A DNA stretch of 64,000 nt from Nocardiopsis sp. FIRDI 009 (GCF_003386285.1 NZ_QPNC01000002.1:46477-110476), one strand, 5' to 3'. Shown: positions 40,812 through 52,243, numbered from the stretch's first letter. Numbers and translations: made by a program. Notes: a model not told the origin generated them from the sequence alone.

Positions 40812-41467
40812 CAGTCCAGCGGTGCGAGCCGCCCGGTGAGGAAGGGGCTGAGCGCCCCGAACGGCGGCTCGAAAGCGACGCCGCCGTCCTTGATGTCGCG
40901 CAGGTCCCGCAGTGCGTTGATCTCGCACATGAGGATCGCGGTGTCCGGTGAGGCGAACACGAACCACAGCCAGTGGGCGAGCGCCTCGCCCGCGTAGACC
41001 GCGCGGTCGCGGCCCACGTCGAGGTTCCACAGGGCGATCTCGTGGCCGTCGAAGCGCACCTTGGCGTCGGCGGCCGCGGAGTCGAACCCGTCGCCGGGGT
41101 CGGGCCCCTCCAGGCCGGACAGCCGGGCGCCGAGCCCCACCCCGGGGTCCTCGGCGACGATGACCACCTCGCCGACCCCACCGAGCGGGTTGGGTCCGGA
41201 CAGGGCGACGGCGGCGGCCACCACGCCACTGCGGTCGTCGCCGGCCTCGGCGAACCCGGTCACCACCCACCCGGTGGGCAACGGCCACGGGACCCAGACC
41301 GGGACGCGGGCCTGCGGAATCAGGGCGTCGAGACTGCTGGCCCCGGGGGCTCTGACCCCCTGGAGGGGCACCACCGCACCGTGGACGTCACACTGCCAGG
41401 CGCTGGTCCACAGCCCCGGAGGCTGGACCGTGCGCCCGCATCGAGGACACGAGGGCTCGGACTTCAT
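40811..41467 (-). CDS. DUF6758 family zinc-ribbon protein
   Basis: 218 residues from ATG 41467. The N-terminus has CPRCGRTVQPPGLWTSAWQC, a CxxC...C zinc-ribbon-like start with one further His in DVHGAV. The rest is a globular domain with VPVWVPWPLPTGWVVTGFAE, VVIVAEDPGVGLGARLSGLE and HWLWFVFASPDTAILMCE. The family is conserved across actinomycetes beside the PHP gene; function unknown. It lies downstream of typA, from which a strong terminator separates it. Confidence 0.85.
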   Translation of the reverse strand: MKSEPSCPRCGRTVQPPGLWTSAWQCDVHGAVVPLQGVRAPGASSLDALIPQARVPVWVPWPLPTGWVVTGFAEAGDDRSGVVAAAVALSGPNPLGGVGEVVIVAEDPGVGLGARLSGLEGPDPGDGFDSAAADAKVRFDGHEIALWNLDVGRDRAVYAGEALAHWLWFVFASPDTAILMCEINALRDLRDIKDGGVAFEPPFGALSPFLTGRLAPLD

Positions 41468-41506
41468 AGCTCTAAGCGGTCTACCCCTCTGACCTGGCAG
41501 GAAACG

Positions 41507-41544
41507 CCGCGGGGGCGGTCGGTGTCCACCGACCGCCCCCGCGG
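41507..41544 (-). terminator. Strong intrinsic terminator after typA
   Basis: A perfect 18-bp stem opening CCGCGGGGGCGG, with only TC between the arms. It lies 19 bp after the typA stop. No T-tract follows on the minus strand beyond GTTTCC. Confidence 0.8.
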
Positions 41545-41562
41545 GCGCCCACAGCGCCCCCG

Positions 41563-43455
<1,893 letters not shown>

Positions 43456-43553
43456 GGGAAAGTCTCGATCTCCTGGTACTGGGTAGAGACCGCAGAGTGC
43501 CACGGCCCGTTGCCAGTTTATGCGGTAAGAGGTGTCTGGTTGGGAAACGTGCA

Positions 43554-43580
43554 GGTCAACCCGGTCACTACGGGTTGACC
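43554..43580 (-). terminator. Hairpin across the MutT stop codon
   Basis: GGTCAACCCG pairs perfectly with CGGGTTGACC across GTCACTA. The right arm lies in the last codons of the MutT gene and its TAG falls at the loop edge, so it closes the recD2-mutT unit. Confidence 0.8.
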
Positions 43581-43990
43581 AGCAGGGGTGCGAGCGGGTC
43601 CAGGAAGGGGACGTCCGCGGGCAGCCAGTCGACGGCGCGCAGGTCGGCGGCGCAGAGCCAGCGCAGGGACAGGTGTTCCAGCGGTTCGGGCTCCCCGTCG
43701 ACCAGTTCCGCCCGCCACAGCCGCAGCACGGCGTCACGGGTACGGGTACCGGACGGGTCCGGGAACGGGACGTCGGCTCCGATCGGGTGCAGGGGTCGGA
43801 CGGTGACGCCGAGCTCCTCCCGGCACTCGCGGGTCAGCGCGTCGACGGGTGACTCCCCGTCGTCGACCTTGCCGCCGGGGAACTCCCACCGGCCGCGCAG
43901 GGTCGCGGGCTCGGCTCGTTGGGCGGCCAGCACGCGGCCGTCCCGGATGATGGCGGCGCCGACGACGATCAGGGTCTCTCGCACGGTCAA
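43568..43990 (-). CDS. MutT-like Nudix hydrolase (8-oxo-dGTP diphosphatase candidate)
   Basis: 140 residues from TTG 43990, which overlaps the recD2 stop by four bases (TTGA); GTG 43984 is an alternative. The Nudix box is canonical: [18 protein letters not shown] followed by [26 protein letters not shown] and WEFPGGK are typical of MutT. It probably sanitises oxidised nucleotides, which fits coupling to a DNA helicase; the exact substrate is inferred. Confidence 0.9.
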   Translation of the reverse strand: MTVRETLIVVGAAIIRDGRVLAAQRAEPATLRGRWEFPGGKVDDGESPVDALTRECREELGVTVRPLHPIGADVPFPDPSGTRTRDAVLRLWRAELVDGEPEPLEHLSLRWLCAADLRAVDWLPADVPFLDPLAPLLVNP

Positions 43991-46215
43991 CCAGCGTAGT
44001 GGCTGGCGTTACCCAACCGGTGGGCCAGGGCGGTGTACCGGTGGCCGGAGGAGGCGTTGCGGACGGCCTGGGCGAGGGCGCGGCGGGAACCCACCAGGAC
44101 CACCAGCTTCTTGGCCCGGGTGATGGCGGTGTAGAGCAGGTTGCGCTGGAGCATCATCCACGCGCTGGTGGTGACCGGTACCACCACGCAGGGGTACTCG
44201 CTGCCCTGCGAGCGGTGGACGGTGACGGCGTAGGCGTGCGCCAGTTCGTCGAGTTCGGCGAAGTCGTAGTCGACCTCCTCGTCCTCGTCGGTACGCACCG
44301 ACACCTCCTGGGCGATCGGGTCGATGCCGGTGACCACGCCGAGCGTCCCGTTGAAGACCCCGCTCGCGCCCTTCTCGTAGTTGTTGCGGACCTGCGTGAC
44401 CTTGTCGCCCACGCGGAAGATCCGCCCGCCGAAGCGGCGTTCGGCCACGCCCTCCCCCGGGGGTGTGACGGCGGCCTGGAGAGCCGTGTTGAGCTGGGCG
44501 GATCCGGCCGGTCCGCCCTTCATCGGGGTGAGGACCTGGACGTCGCGGCGGGGGTCGAGTCCGAACCGCCGCGGGATGCGGCGGGCGACCACGTCGACGG
44601 TGAGTTCGGCGGCCTCCTCGGCGTCGTCGCAGGGGAAGAGGAAGAAGTCGGTCATACCCTGGAACTCGGGCGGCGCACCGGTGTTGACGCGGTGGGCGTT
44701 GGTGACCACCCCCGACTGCTGGGCCTGCCGGAACACGTGGGTGAGGCGGACGCTGGGGATCGGGGAACCGTCGTCGAGGAGGTCGCGCAGCACCTGTCCG
44801 GCGCCGACGGAGGGCAACTGGTCGACGTCGCCGACGAAGAGGACGTGCGCTCCCGGGGGCACCGCCTTGACCAGCTTGTTCGCCAGGACCAGGTCCAGCA
44901 TGGAGGCTTCGTCGACCACGAGCAGGTCGCAGTCGAGGGGGTTGTCGCGGTCGTAGGCGGCGTCACCGCCGGGGCGCAGTTCGAGGAGCCGGTGCACCGT
45001 GGAGGCGTCCACCCCGGTGAGCTCGGTCAGCCGTTTGGCGGCCCGCCCGGTGGGCGCGGCCAGGATGATCCGGGCGCGCTTGGCCGCGGCGAGGGTGACG
45101 ACGGAGGCCACGGTGAAGGACTTGCCGCAGCCGGGACCGCCGGTGAGCACGCACACCTTCCGGGTGAGCGCGGTGCGCACGGCCTCGCGCTGGGCGTCGG
45201 CGAGGTCGACCCGGGTGCGCTCGCGCAGCCAGCCCAGGGCCACGTCCCAGTCGACGTCCGCGAAGGAGGCGAGCCGGTCGTCGGGGGCCTCCAGGAGGGA
45301 GCGCAGTCCCGAGGCGAGCCCGATCTCGGCGCGGTGCATCGGCACGAGGTACACGGCGCGCACCGGCTCGCCCTCCGGGCCGGGGAGTGTCTCGCGGACC
45401 ACGCCCTCGGTGGCGACCAGCTCCTGGAGGCACTCGATGACCAGGCCCGCCTCCACCCCGAGGATCTTCACGGCGGCGGAGATGAGCCGCTCCTCGGGCA
45501 GGTAGCAGTGGCCGTCGCCGGTGGACTCCGAGAGGGTGAACTGGATGCCCGCCATGACCCGCTGGGGGCTGTCGTGCGGGATGCCGACCGCCTGGGCGAT
45601 GGTGTCGGCGGTCTTGAACCCGATCCCCCACACGTCGGACGCCAGCCGGTAGGGCTCCTTCTGGACGACGTCGATGGACGCGTCGCCGTACTTCTTGTAG
45701 ATGCGCACGGCCAGGGAGGTGGTGACCTCGACCCCCTGGAGGAAGACCATGACCTCCTTGATCGCCTTCTGTTCCTCCCAGGCGTCCGCGATGAGCCGGG
45801 TGCGCTTGGGGCCGAGCCCGGGGACCTCGATGAGCCGCTGGGGGTCGTCCTCGATGACGTCCAGGGCGTCGGTGCCGAAGTGCTCGACGATGCGCTCGGC
45901 CATCTTCGGACCGATCCCCTTGATGAGCCCGGAGCCGAGGTAGCGGCGGATGCCCTGGACCGTGGCGGGCAGGACGGTGGTGTAGTTCTCCACCTGGAAC
46001 TGGCGTCCGTACTGGGGGTGCGATCCCCAGCGGCCCCGCATGCGCAGCGCCTCGCCGGGCTGGACGCCGGCCAGGGCGCCGACGACGGTGAGCAGGTCGT
46101 GGGCCCCGTTCCCGGTGTCGACCTTGGCGACGGTGTACCCGTTGTCCTCGTTGGCGTAGGTGATCCGCTCCAGGACGCCCTGGACGACGGCGGGCCGGAA
46201 GGTCCTGTCGGACAC
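43987..46215 (-). CDS. recD2: RecD2-like SF1B DNA helicase
   Basis: 742 residues from GTG 46215. The N-terminal OB-like and helix-hairpin-helix part has GLIKGIGPKMAERIVEHFGT and EVPGLGPKRTRLIADAW. The 5'-3' motor carries Walker A TGGPGCGKSFTVASVV, LVVDEASMLDLVLANKL, VGDVDQLPSVGAG, QVLTPMKGGPAGS and YAVTVHRSQGSEYPCVVVPV. This long form without RecB and RecC partners is RecD2, which unwinds DNA during repair and replication restart. Translationally coupled to the MutT gene. Full length. Confidence 0.95.
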   Translation of the reverse strand: MSDRTFRPAVVQGVLERITYANEDNGYTVAKVDTGNGAHDLLTVVGALAGVQPGEALRMRGRWGSHPQYGRQFQVENYTTVLPATVQGIRRYLGSGLIKGIGPKMAERIVEHFGTDALDVIEDDPQRLIEVPGLGPKRTRLIADAWEEQKAIKEVMVFLQGVEVTTSLAVRIYKKYGDASIDVVQKEPYRLASDVWGIGFKTADTIAQAVGIPHDSPQRVMAGIQFTLSESTGDGHCYLPEERLISAAVKILGVEAGLVIECLQELVATEGVVRETLPGPEGEPVRAVYLVPMHRAEIGLASGLRSLLEAPDDRLASFADVDWDVALGWLRERTRVDLADAQREAVRTALTRKVCVLTGGPGCGKSFTVASVVTLAAAKRARIILAAPTGRAAKRLTELTGVDASTVHRLLELRPGGDAAYDRDNPLDCDLLVVDEASMLDLVLANKLVKAVPPGAHVLFVGDVDQLPSVGAGQVLRDLLDDGSPIPSVRLTHVFRQAQQSGVVTNAHRVNTGAPPEFQGMTDFFLFPCDDAEEAAELTVDVVARRIPRRFGLDPRRDVQVLTPMKGGPAGSAQLNTALQAAVTPPGEGVAERRFGGRIFRVGDKVTQVRNNYEKGASGVFNGTLGVVTGIDPIAQEVSVRTDEDEEVDYDFAELDELAHAYAVTVHRSQGSEYPCVVVPVTTSAWMMLQRNLLYTAITRAKKLVVLVGSRRALAQAVRNASSGHRYTALAHRLGNASHYAG

Positions 46216-46242
46216 GGGATGAACGCTCCCTCCCGAGATCGG

Positions 46243-46647
46243 TCACACGGTGGCGTGCGCTCCCCCGGATCGGGGGGCGTCGTCGCCGAGGACGGCGAGC
46301 ACGCGGTCCCGGTCGGCCCGGCGCAGGCTCCGGGCGACCAGTACGTAGGAGTGTCTCAGCATCTCCGCGATCTCGTCGTCGGGGACGGAGCCGTCCAGGA
46401 GCACGGAGTTCCAGTGCCGTTTGCTCATGTGGTAGCCCGGGGTGACGCCGGGGAACTGGTCGCGCAGCTCCAGGGCCAGTTCCGGGTCGCACTTGAGGTT
46501 GGCCACCGGCCCCTGGGGGCGCTCCATGAGCAGCGCGAACATCTTCTGGCCGGCGACCTTGTAGACCAGGGGTCCGGGACCGAAGGGCTCGGTCTCGGAC
46601 GCCTCCGGGAACCACAGGGCCGCGTCGATGAACTGCTCCGGGGTCAT
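46243..46647 (-). CDS. YjbR/MmcQ family protein
   Basis: 134 residues from ATG 46647, with AGGAGGG 6 nt upstream. YKVAGQKMFALLMERPQGPV then ANLKCDPELALELRDQFPGV and GYHMSKRHWNSVLLDGSVPD are characteristic of the YjbR (CyaY-like fold) family, whose members are thought to bind DNA; the role is not established. It lies 28 bp upstream of recD2 and is probably in the same operon. Confidence 0.92.
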   Translation of the reverse strand: MTPEQFIDAALWFPEASETEPFGPGPLVYKVAGQKMFALLMERPQGPVANLKCDPELALELRDQFPGVTPGYHMSKRHWNSVLLDGSVPDDEIAEMLRHSYVLVARSLRRADRDRVLAVLGDDAPRSGGAHATV

Positions 46648-46734
46648 GTGGGGCCCTCCTCTCACATCGAGCGTGCCAGAAGGCGCCGACGAACGGGAGG
46701 GCCGCCGGGAACCGGTGGACGGCGCGGACCGGGC

Positions 46735-47943
46735 TCACCCCCGCGGAGGCCCCGGCTCCTCCGGCCCGTCGAGGGGGTCCGGGTGGCCGGGGTATCCGAG
46801 TTCACTGGTGAGGGAGGCCACGCGCAGCGCCAGTTCCTGGGCCTGGACGAGGGTGGACAGCGCCTCGTCCTGCTGCTGGTGGTCGGACCCGGCCTCCACG
46901 GCCAGGGCGTCCAGCCGCTCGGCGGCGCGGCGGTCGTAGCGCTCCATCTCCGCGGCGCGGACCTTGCTCGCGTAGTCCTCCAGGACGCGGACGCGCTCCG
47001 TCACCCGGGCGACGTCCTGGTCGAGGACCTCCCGGGCGCGCGCGGCGGCCCGGCGACTGTGCTCCCCCGGGGTGGGGGTGCTCGCCATCGCGCGGCGGGT
47101 CCGGGTGTGCCCGGCCAGGCTCCTGGCCAGCCCCCACTCGACGTCCGCGAGGACCACCCGGTTGCGGACCGTGTCCAGTAGCAGGCCCTGGTCGTGGAGG
47201 GAGGAGGCCAGGACGGAGTCGACGGCGGCCTGGGCCCGGCCGAGCAGCGCGCGGGCCGGGGTGTCGAGCATGTCGGGGCTGACGTACCAGTCCCGCCAGT
47301 CCATCAGCAACCGTTCCTCCAGAGCGCGTTCGGCCTCGCCCGGCAGGGGGCGCGCCGACGGCCCGCTGACGGCCTTCGCCACGAGGAACGCGAACGCGGT
47401 GACCACCGCCACGCCCAGGCCGAGGAGGAGGAACACGGCGGCGAGGATCCCGAAGAACGGCAGCAGGAGCAGGAACAGGCCGACGACCACCGCCCCGCCG
47501 ACCGGGTAGAGCCAGTGGTCGTTCGCGGGAAGCGGGGCGTCGGACCGCCAGGACGGCAGGGGCGGCCGGGGCGGCGCGGGCCGGTTCCGGCGCAGGGCCG
47601 CCGCGTTGAGCCGGACCGCGGTGCCGTCGTCGACCTCCGGGTGGACGGTGAGCCGGGTGGGCTCGTGCCCGTCCCAGTCGTCCCCGCCGCCGAAGGCCGT
47701 CCCGGGTGCGCTGGCCAGCAGGTCCCGCACCCCGGCACCGCGTTCGGTGAGCACCCAGACCCCCAGGTGCCGGTCCCGGGCGGCCAGCCGTTGGTCGGCC
47801 AGCGCGCGGACGGCCTCACCCGGGATGCGGCTCCGCAACCGCAGCAGTCCCGGACGCCCCGGCACGGGCACCGCCGCGCGCAGCGCGCGGGAGGTGACAG
47901 CGGTGATCCGTACGGTGGTGCCGTCGGCGAGGTTGAACTCCAT
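46735..47943 (-). CDS. Two-helix membrane protein with a helical C-terminal domain
   Basis: 402 residues from ATG 47943 (AAAGGA upstream). N-terminal soluble part (1-140) opens MEFNLADGTTVRITAVTSRA. Two adjacent membrane segments lie at about 146-195 (GGAVVVGLFLLLLPFFGILA and LGVAVVTAFAFLVAKAV). The C-terminal ~190 residues form long charged helices with LEERLLMDWRDWYVSPDMLD and VLEDYASKVRAAEMERYDRR, probably coiled coil. No known family is recognised. It is divergent from a Ser/Thr kinase gene and could be its substrate or partner; that is a guess from position. Confidence 0.75.
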   Translation of the reverse strand: MEFNLADGTTVRITAVTSRALRAAVPVPGRPGLLRLRSRIPGEAVRALADQRLAARDRHLGVWVLTERGAGVRDLLASAPGTAFGGGDDWDGHEPTRLTVHPEVDDGTAVRLNAAALRRNRPAPPRPPLPSWRSDAPLPANDHWLYPVGGAVVVGLFLLLLPFFGILAAVFLLLGLGVAVVTAFAFLVAKAVSGPSARPLPGEAERALEERLLMDWRDWYVSPDMLDTPARALLGRAQAAVDSVLASSLHDQGLLLDTVRNRVVLADVEWGLARSLAGHTRTRRAMASTPTPGEHSRRAAARAREVLDQDVARVTERVRVLEDYASKVRAAEMERYDRRAAERLDALAVEAGSDHQQQDEALSTLVQAQELALRVASLTSELGYPGHPDPLDGPEEPGPPRG

Positions 47944-48140
47944 GTCGTCCTTTCCGGCGTTCGGCCCGCGCGCGGGCGTACCTCTCGCCGGATTCGACGC
48001 GCGAACCGTGTCCGGGGTTGTACCGGATCCCGGGCGCCCCGGGGCCGCCCGGACCGGCGCCGGCCACACGCGTGACCCGACGCCGCGACACACGGGGGAT
48101 AGGATCCCGGCACACGCGTCCCCCACGGAACGGAAGACCC

Positions 48141-49256
48141 ATGAAGGCGCGCGGTATCCGCAGACTCGCACCCCTCGAACCCGGAGACCCGCGCACGGTC
48201 GGCGGGCACCGGATCAGGGGCAGGATCGGCTCCGGCGGGATGGGCACGGTCTACGCCGCCGACTCCCCCGGGGTCCACGGCTACCTGGCGGTCAAGGTCG
48301 TCCACCCCGAGCAGGCGGCCGACCCCCGGTTCCGGACCCGTTTCGCCCACGAGGCACGGCTCCTGGCCAGGGTGAACAGCCCGTCGGTGGCCCGGTTCGT
48401 GCGCGCCGACGTCGAGGCCGACCTGCCGTGGATGATCACCGAGTACGTCCCCGGCCCCACCCTCCGCCGCCACGTGGAGCGCTTCGGCCGGCTGCGCCGC
48501 GGCATGCTGCTCGGTCTGGCGGTCGGGACGGCGGAGGCCCTCAGGGCGATCCACGACGCCGGCGTGGTGCACCGCGACCTCAAACCGAGCAACGTCGTCC
48601 TGTCGGACCGCGGCCCCAAGCTGCTCGACTTCGGGATCGCCCACCCGGTGGAGGATCCCGACCCGACCAAGTGGATCAGGCTCCGCCGGATGCGCCGCGC
48701 CTACCGCGACCTGCGGCTCCCGTCCCCGGAGGGGCTGGCCGACGAGCGGACCGCCCGGCAGCGGGACCGGCTCGGCACTCCGGGGTGGATGAGCCCGGAA
48801 CAGTACGGCGCCCAGCCCACGACCCAGAGGGCGGACGTGTTCCTGTGGGGGGCGACGGTCGGGTTCGCCGCCGTCGGACACGACCCGTTCGGGCACGCGC
48901 ACCCCAAGGAGATGGCGCGCCGGGTGATGTTCGAGGAACCCGACCTCGACCACCTGCCGCCCGGGTTGGAACGGCTGGTGACGGCGGCGATGGCCAAGGA
49001 CCCCGACGACCGTCCCGACGCGGCGGAACTGCTGCGGGAGTGTCTGGCCCTGGAGAACGAGGAGGGCGGCGTGCGCCCGCCCGAGGACGCCGGGGGACCG
49101 GGACCGGCGGGACCGGGCGCGGTGCGGGCCCTCCTCGAACGCCAGTGGACCCAGGTCGCGGTCCGCCCCCCGCTGCCCCCGCGCGAGGGGCCGCGCCTCT
49201 TCGGACGGGGGAGGGACGCCGAGGGGTCGGACACCGGGTCTCAGAGCAGCCCGTAG
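48141..49256 (+). CDS. Soluble serine/threonine protein kinase
   Basis: 371 residues from ATG 48141 (GGAAG upstream). Kinase motifs: glycine loop GRIGSGGMGTVYA, catalytic Lys in LAVKVVHPEQA, HRDLKPSNVVLS, DFGIAHPV and PGWMSPEQYGAQ. An insert of roughly 45 residues separates DFG from the activation-segment end, longer than usual. There is no membrane helix and no PASTA or sensor domain; the C-terminus is proline-rich and probably disordered. It is divergent from the helical membrane protein gene and overlaps the convergent membrane protein gene by 16 bp. Substrates unknown. Confidence 0.92.
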   Translation: MKARGIRRLAPLEPGDPRTVGGHRIRGRIGSGGMGTVYAADSPGVHGYLAVKVVHPEQAADPRFRTRFAHEARLLARVNSPSVARFVRADVEADLPWMITEYVPGPTLRRHVERFGRLRRGMLLGLAVGTAEALRAIHDAGVVHRDLKPSNVVLSDRGPKLLDFGIAHPVEDPDPTKWIRLRRMRRAYRDLRLPSPEGLADERTARQRDRLGTPGWMSPEQYGAQPTTQRADVFLWGATVGFAAVGHDPFGHAHPKEMARRVMFEEPDLDHLPPGLERLVTAAMAKDPDDRPDAAELLRECLALENEEGGVRPPEDAGGPGPAGPGAVRALLERQWTQVAVRPPLPPREGPRLFGRGRDAEGSDTGSQSSP

Positions 49257-49837
49257 TAGGCGCGCCCCTCCCGGGAGAACATGAACGCCACCATCGTGGC
49301 GGTGAAACCCAGCGGCACGAGGTACTGCCACGCGCCGCCGCTCACGCTCCACGCCAGGAGCGCCCCCGCGGCGGCCTGGAAGGCCACCACGCCCCAGAAC
49401 ACCCCGACCGTCCTGCGCCGGATCCGGGCCGCCAGCAGCGTGGACAGGACCCCGTACACGCCGGTGACCAGCGCCAGCACGGCCATGAGCGAGCGCATCA
49501 CGTCGATGCTGACCGCCATCTCGACGCCCTGCTCGGCGGCCAGGTCGGCCTGTTCCCGGAGGGCCTCGTCCATCGTCTCCGGCGGAATGCTCAACGCCAT
49601 GAGGAACAGCGCCGACAGGCCGAGGCCGCAGGCGCCGCCGACGAACATCAGCGCCCGGACCACCGCGACCTTCCGGGGTGTGGGGGCGTTCGGGTGCAGG
49701 GCGTCCAGGTGCGCCCCGAAACCGAACAGCCCGCGCTGCGGCGGGACACCGCCCGCGCCACGCACCCCGTCGGAGTCGTGGGGGTCCTGGCCAGAAGGAT
49801 GCACGGGGTCCTCCGAGGGGTTGATGGGCGTGTGCAC
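49241..49837 (-). CDS. Four-helix membrane protein of unknown function
   Basis: 198 residues from GTG 49837 (VHTPINPSEDPVHPSG); TTG 49840 is possible and no ribosome binding site is clear, so a leaderless mRNA is conceivable. After a disordered N-terminus come hydrophobic helices at about 57-82 (VAVVRALMFVGGACGLGLSA), 110-135, 144-165 and 168-185, with LREQADLAAEQGVEMAVSID between the first two. The 3' end overlaps the kinase gene on the opposite strand by 16 bp. No family recognised. Confidence 0.78.
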   Translation of the reverse strand: MHTPINPSEDPVHPSGQDPHDSDGVRGAGGVPPQRGLFGFGAHLDALHPNAPTPRKVAVVRALMFVGGACGLGLSALFLMALSIPPETMDEALREQADLAAEQGVEMAVSIDVMRSLMAVLALVTGVYGVLSTLLAARIRRRTVGVFWGVVAFQAAAGALLAWSVSGGAWQYLVPLGFTATMVAFMFSREGRAYYGLL

Positions 49838-50058
49838 CAATGCTAAGGCGTGACAGCCCCCGACGCGGTGGTACGCGCACCCGAGTCGCGGGACGGGCGC
49901 TCACCCGGCGGCGCACCCGTCCCGGCACCGCGGGTTCTCCGCGTCGTCACCCCCGACCCCGTGCCAGGGAGCCTTTTGTCCTCTAAGGTGATGCCTTCCA
50001 CCCCCTCAGGGGCGGCCCCCGCCGTCCCCGATCCCCCGAGAAACTGGAGTCACGGAGC

Positions 50059-52200
50059 ATGACCAGACTCGTGCGCGCGTCCGGCGCGCTGGTACTGGCG
50101 GGCGGCCTGGTCGCCTCGTCCGTATCCGTCTCCGCGGCGGACACCGCGCCCCGCGAGACCCCCGGCACCCAGGCCGGAGCCGACTTCACCCTGACGGTCC
50201 TGCACGGGAACGACCCCGAGTCCGCGCTGCTGCACGCCTCCGCACAGCCCGACTTCGGCGGCGCCGCCCGCTACACCACCCTCTTCCAACGGCTACGCGA
50301 CGCGGAGAACGCGGGCGTCGGCGCGGGCGCCGACGAGGCCGCCGAGCGGGGGGTGCTGTCGGTCAACTCCGGCGACCTCTACCTGCCCGGTCCGGAGTTC
50401 TCCGCCTCGATGGAGGAGGGGGCGCCGTTCTACGACGCGATCGCCACCAACCACGTGGGCTACGACGCGGTGTCGATGGGCAACCACGAGTTCGACTTCG
50501 GCCCGGACGTGTACGCCGACTTCCTCGAAGAGCTGACCGGCGACACCACCGTCGTCGCGGCCAACGTGGACGTGTCGGGCGAGCCCCGCCTGGCCGCTCT
50601 GGCCGACGCGGGCCGCATCGCGCCCAGCGCGGTGGTCGACGTCGCGGGCGAGCGCGTGGGCGTCGTCGGCGCCCTCTACCCGGAGCTGCACAGCATCAGC
50701 AGCCCCCGCGACATGGTCCTGCACGACGTGGTCGGGCCGGTCCAGGACGAGGTCGACCGGCTCACCGCCGACGGCGTCGACAAGATCATCATGATCTCCC
50801 ACCTGCAGAACATCGGCTACGAGCAGAGCGTGGCCGGGCGACTGACCGACGTCGACGCGATCGTCTCCGGCGGCGGCCACGAGGTCATGGCGGACGCGGA
50901 CACCCCGCTGGTCCCCGGTGACGAGGTGACCGCGCACCCGTCCACCGGCGAGCCCCTCTCCTACCCGCTGTGGGCGAGCGACGCCGAGGGCGCCGACCTG
51001 CCGATCGTCACCACCGGCGGCGACTACAAGTACGTCGGCCGCCTGGTGGTCAACTTCGACGCCGACGGCCGGGTGTCCTCCGTCTCCGACCGCTCGGGCA
51101 CCGTCCGGGTCTCGGGTACCGGCGACGACGCCGTCGAGCCGCACGCCGGGGTCCACGGCCAGGTGACCGAACCGGTCTCCGCCCACGTGGCGGCCCTGGA
51201 CGAGACCGTGGTCGCCGAGAGCGAGGTCGCCCTGGACGGCACCCGCGACCCGGGGGTGCGCACCCAGGAGACCAACCTCGGAAACCTGATGGCCGACGCC
51301 CTGCTGGACACCGGGCGGCGCAACGCGGCGGAGTACGGCGTCCCGGAACCGCAGATCGGCATCCAGAACGGCGGCGGTATCCGCAACTCGTCGGTCATCC
51401 CGGCGGGTCCGCTGACCGCGCTGGACACCTACGGGATCGCGCCGTTCGCCAACCAGGTCGTGGTGGTGCCGGACATCCCGCGTGCGCAGATCAAGGAGCT
51501 GCTCGAACACGGTGTGCACGCCGCCCCGGCGGCCAACGGCGGTTTCATGCAGGTCGGCGGGGTGAACTTCGCCTACGACCCGGAGCGCGCCGCCCAGGAG
51601 GTCGACGCGGACGGCCGGGTGGTCACGCCCGGTGAACGGATCCGCGAGGTGATCCTGCACGACGGCACGGTCGTCGTGGCGGACGGCGAGGTCGTCGAGG
51701 GCGACCCGATCACGGTCGCCACGATCGACTTCTCCGCGCGCGGCGGCGACATGTACCCGTTCCGCGGCGCCGACTTCACCGTCGTGGGCGCGACCTACCA
51801 GGGCGCCCTGGAGCAGTACCTGACAGGGACCCTGGCGGGCCGGGTGACCGCCGAACGCTACCCCGAGGGCGGTTCGGGCCGGATCGTGGTCGGCGACGAG
51901 GCCACCGACCCGGTGACCGGAACGCTGGAGCTGCGCCGCGCTCCGGTCCGGGCGCCCTCGGCGGCGATCTTCCGCTACTCCACCGACTCACCGGGCCGCG
52001 ACAACCACGTGGCGGTGTTCGCCGAGGGTGTCTCCCCCGGCGCGGAGGAGCCGCTGACCACGCGCAGGGCCCGCCGCGAGTGGGGCCACGTCCCCGTGAG
52101 CACGCACCCGCTGGGGGCCGGTACGTTCACCGCATACCTGCTCGACGGCGACGGAAGGGTCCTGGCCGGACCGGCGACCTTCGAGGTCGAGGGAGGCTGA
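50059..52200 (+). CDS. Secreted bifunctional metallophosphatase/5'-nucleotidase
   Basis: 713 residues from ATG 50059. A signal peptide (MTRLVRASGALVLAGGLVAS) ends near SVSAAD. The calcineurin-like domain has SVNSGDLYLPGPEF, VSMGNHEFDFGP, IIMISHLQN and VSGGGHEVM; the first motif reads LHGNDPESALL, a form without the usual His. The C-terminal 5'-nucleotidase domain includes QETNLGNLMADALL, IGIQNGGGIRNSSVIPAG and TIDFSARGGDMYPF. A final ~110-residue beta domain follows. It probably dephosphorylates extracellular nucleotides or sugar phosphates. It ends in a strong terminator. Confidence 0.92.
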   Translation: MTRLVRASGALVLAGGLVASSVSVSAADTAPRETPGTQAGADFTLTVLHGNDPESALLHASAQPDFGGAARYTTLFQRLRDAENAGVGAGADEAAERGVLSVNSGDLYLPGPEFSASMEEGAPFYDAIATNHVGYDAVSMGNHEFDFGPDVYADFLEELTGDTTVVAANVDVSGEPRLAALADAGRIAPSAVVDVAGERVGVVGALYPELHSISSPRDMVLHDVVGPVQDEVDRLTADGVDKIIMISHLQNIGYEQSVAGRLTDVDAIVSGGGHEVMADADTPLVPGDEVTAHPSTGEPLSYPLWASDAEGADLPIVTTGGDYKYVGRLVVNFDADGRVSSVSDRSGTVRVSGTGDDAVEPHAGVHGQVTEPVSAHVAALDETVVAESEVALDGTRDPGVRTQETNLGNLMADALLDTGRRNAAEYGVPEPQIGIQNGGGIRNSSVIPAGPLTALDTYGIAPFANQVVVVPDIPRAQIKELLEHGVHAAPAANGGFMQVGGVNFAYDPERAAQEVDADGRVVTPGERIREVILHDGTVVVADGEVVEGDPITVATIDFSARGGDMYPFRGADFTVVGATYQGALEQYLTGTLAGRVTAERYPEGGSGRIVVGDEATDPVTGTLELRRAPVRAPSAAIFRYSTDSPGRDNHVAVFAEGVSPGAEEPLTTRRARREWGHVPVSTHPLGAGTFTAYLLDGDGRVLAGPATFEVEGG

Positions 52201-52207
52201 CCCGGCT

Positions 52208-52243
52208 GCGCCGCCCCTCCGCCCGCGGGCGGAGGGGCGGCGC
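52208..52243. terminator. Bidirectional intrinsic terminator
   Basis: Perfect 16-bp arms opening GCGCCGCCCC, with a CGCG loop, between the convergent 5'-nucleotidase and small secreted-protein genes. Confidence 0.85.

Noticed and set aside
43999..47181. A 1,060-codon plus-strand frame
   Set aside because: Antisense to recD2, the YjbR gene and part of the membrane-protein gene; no motifs, biased composition.
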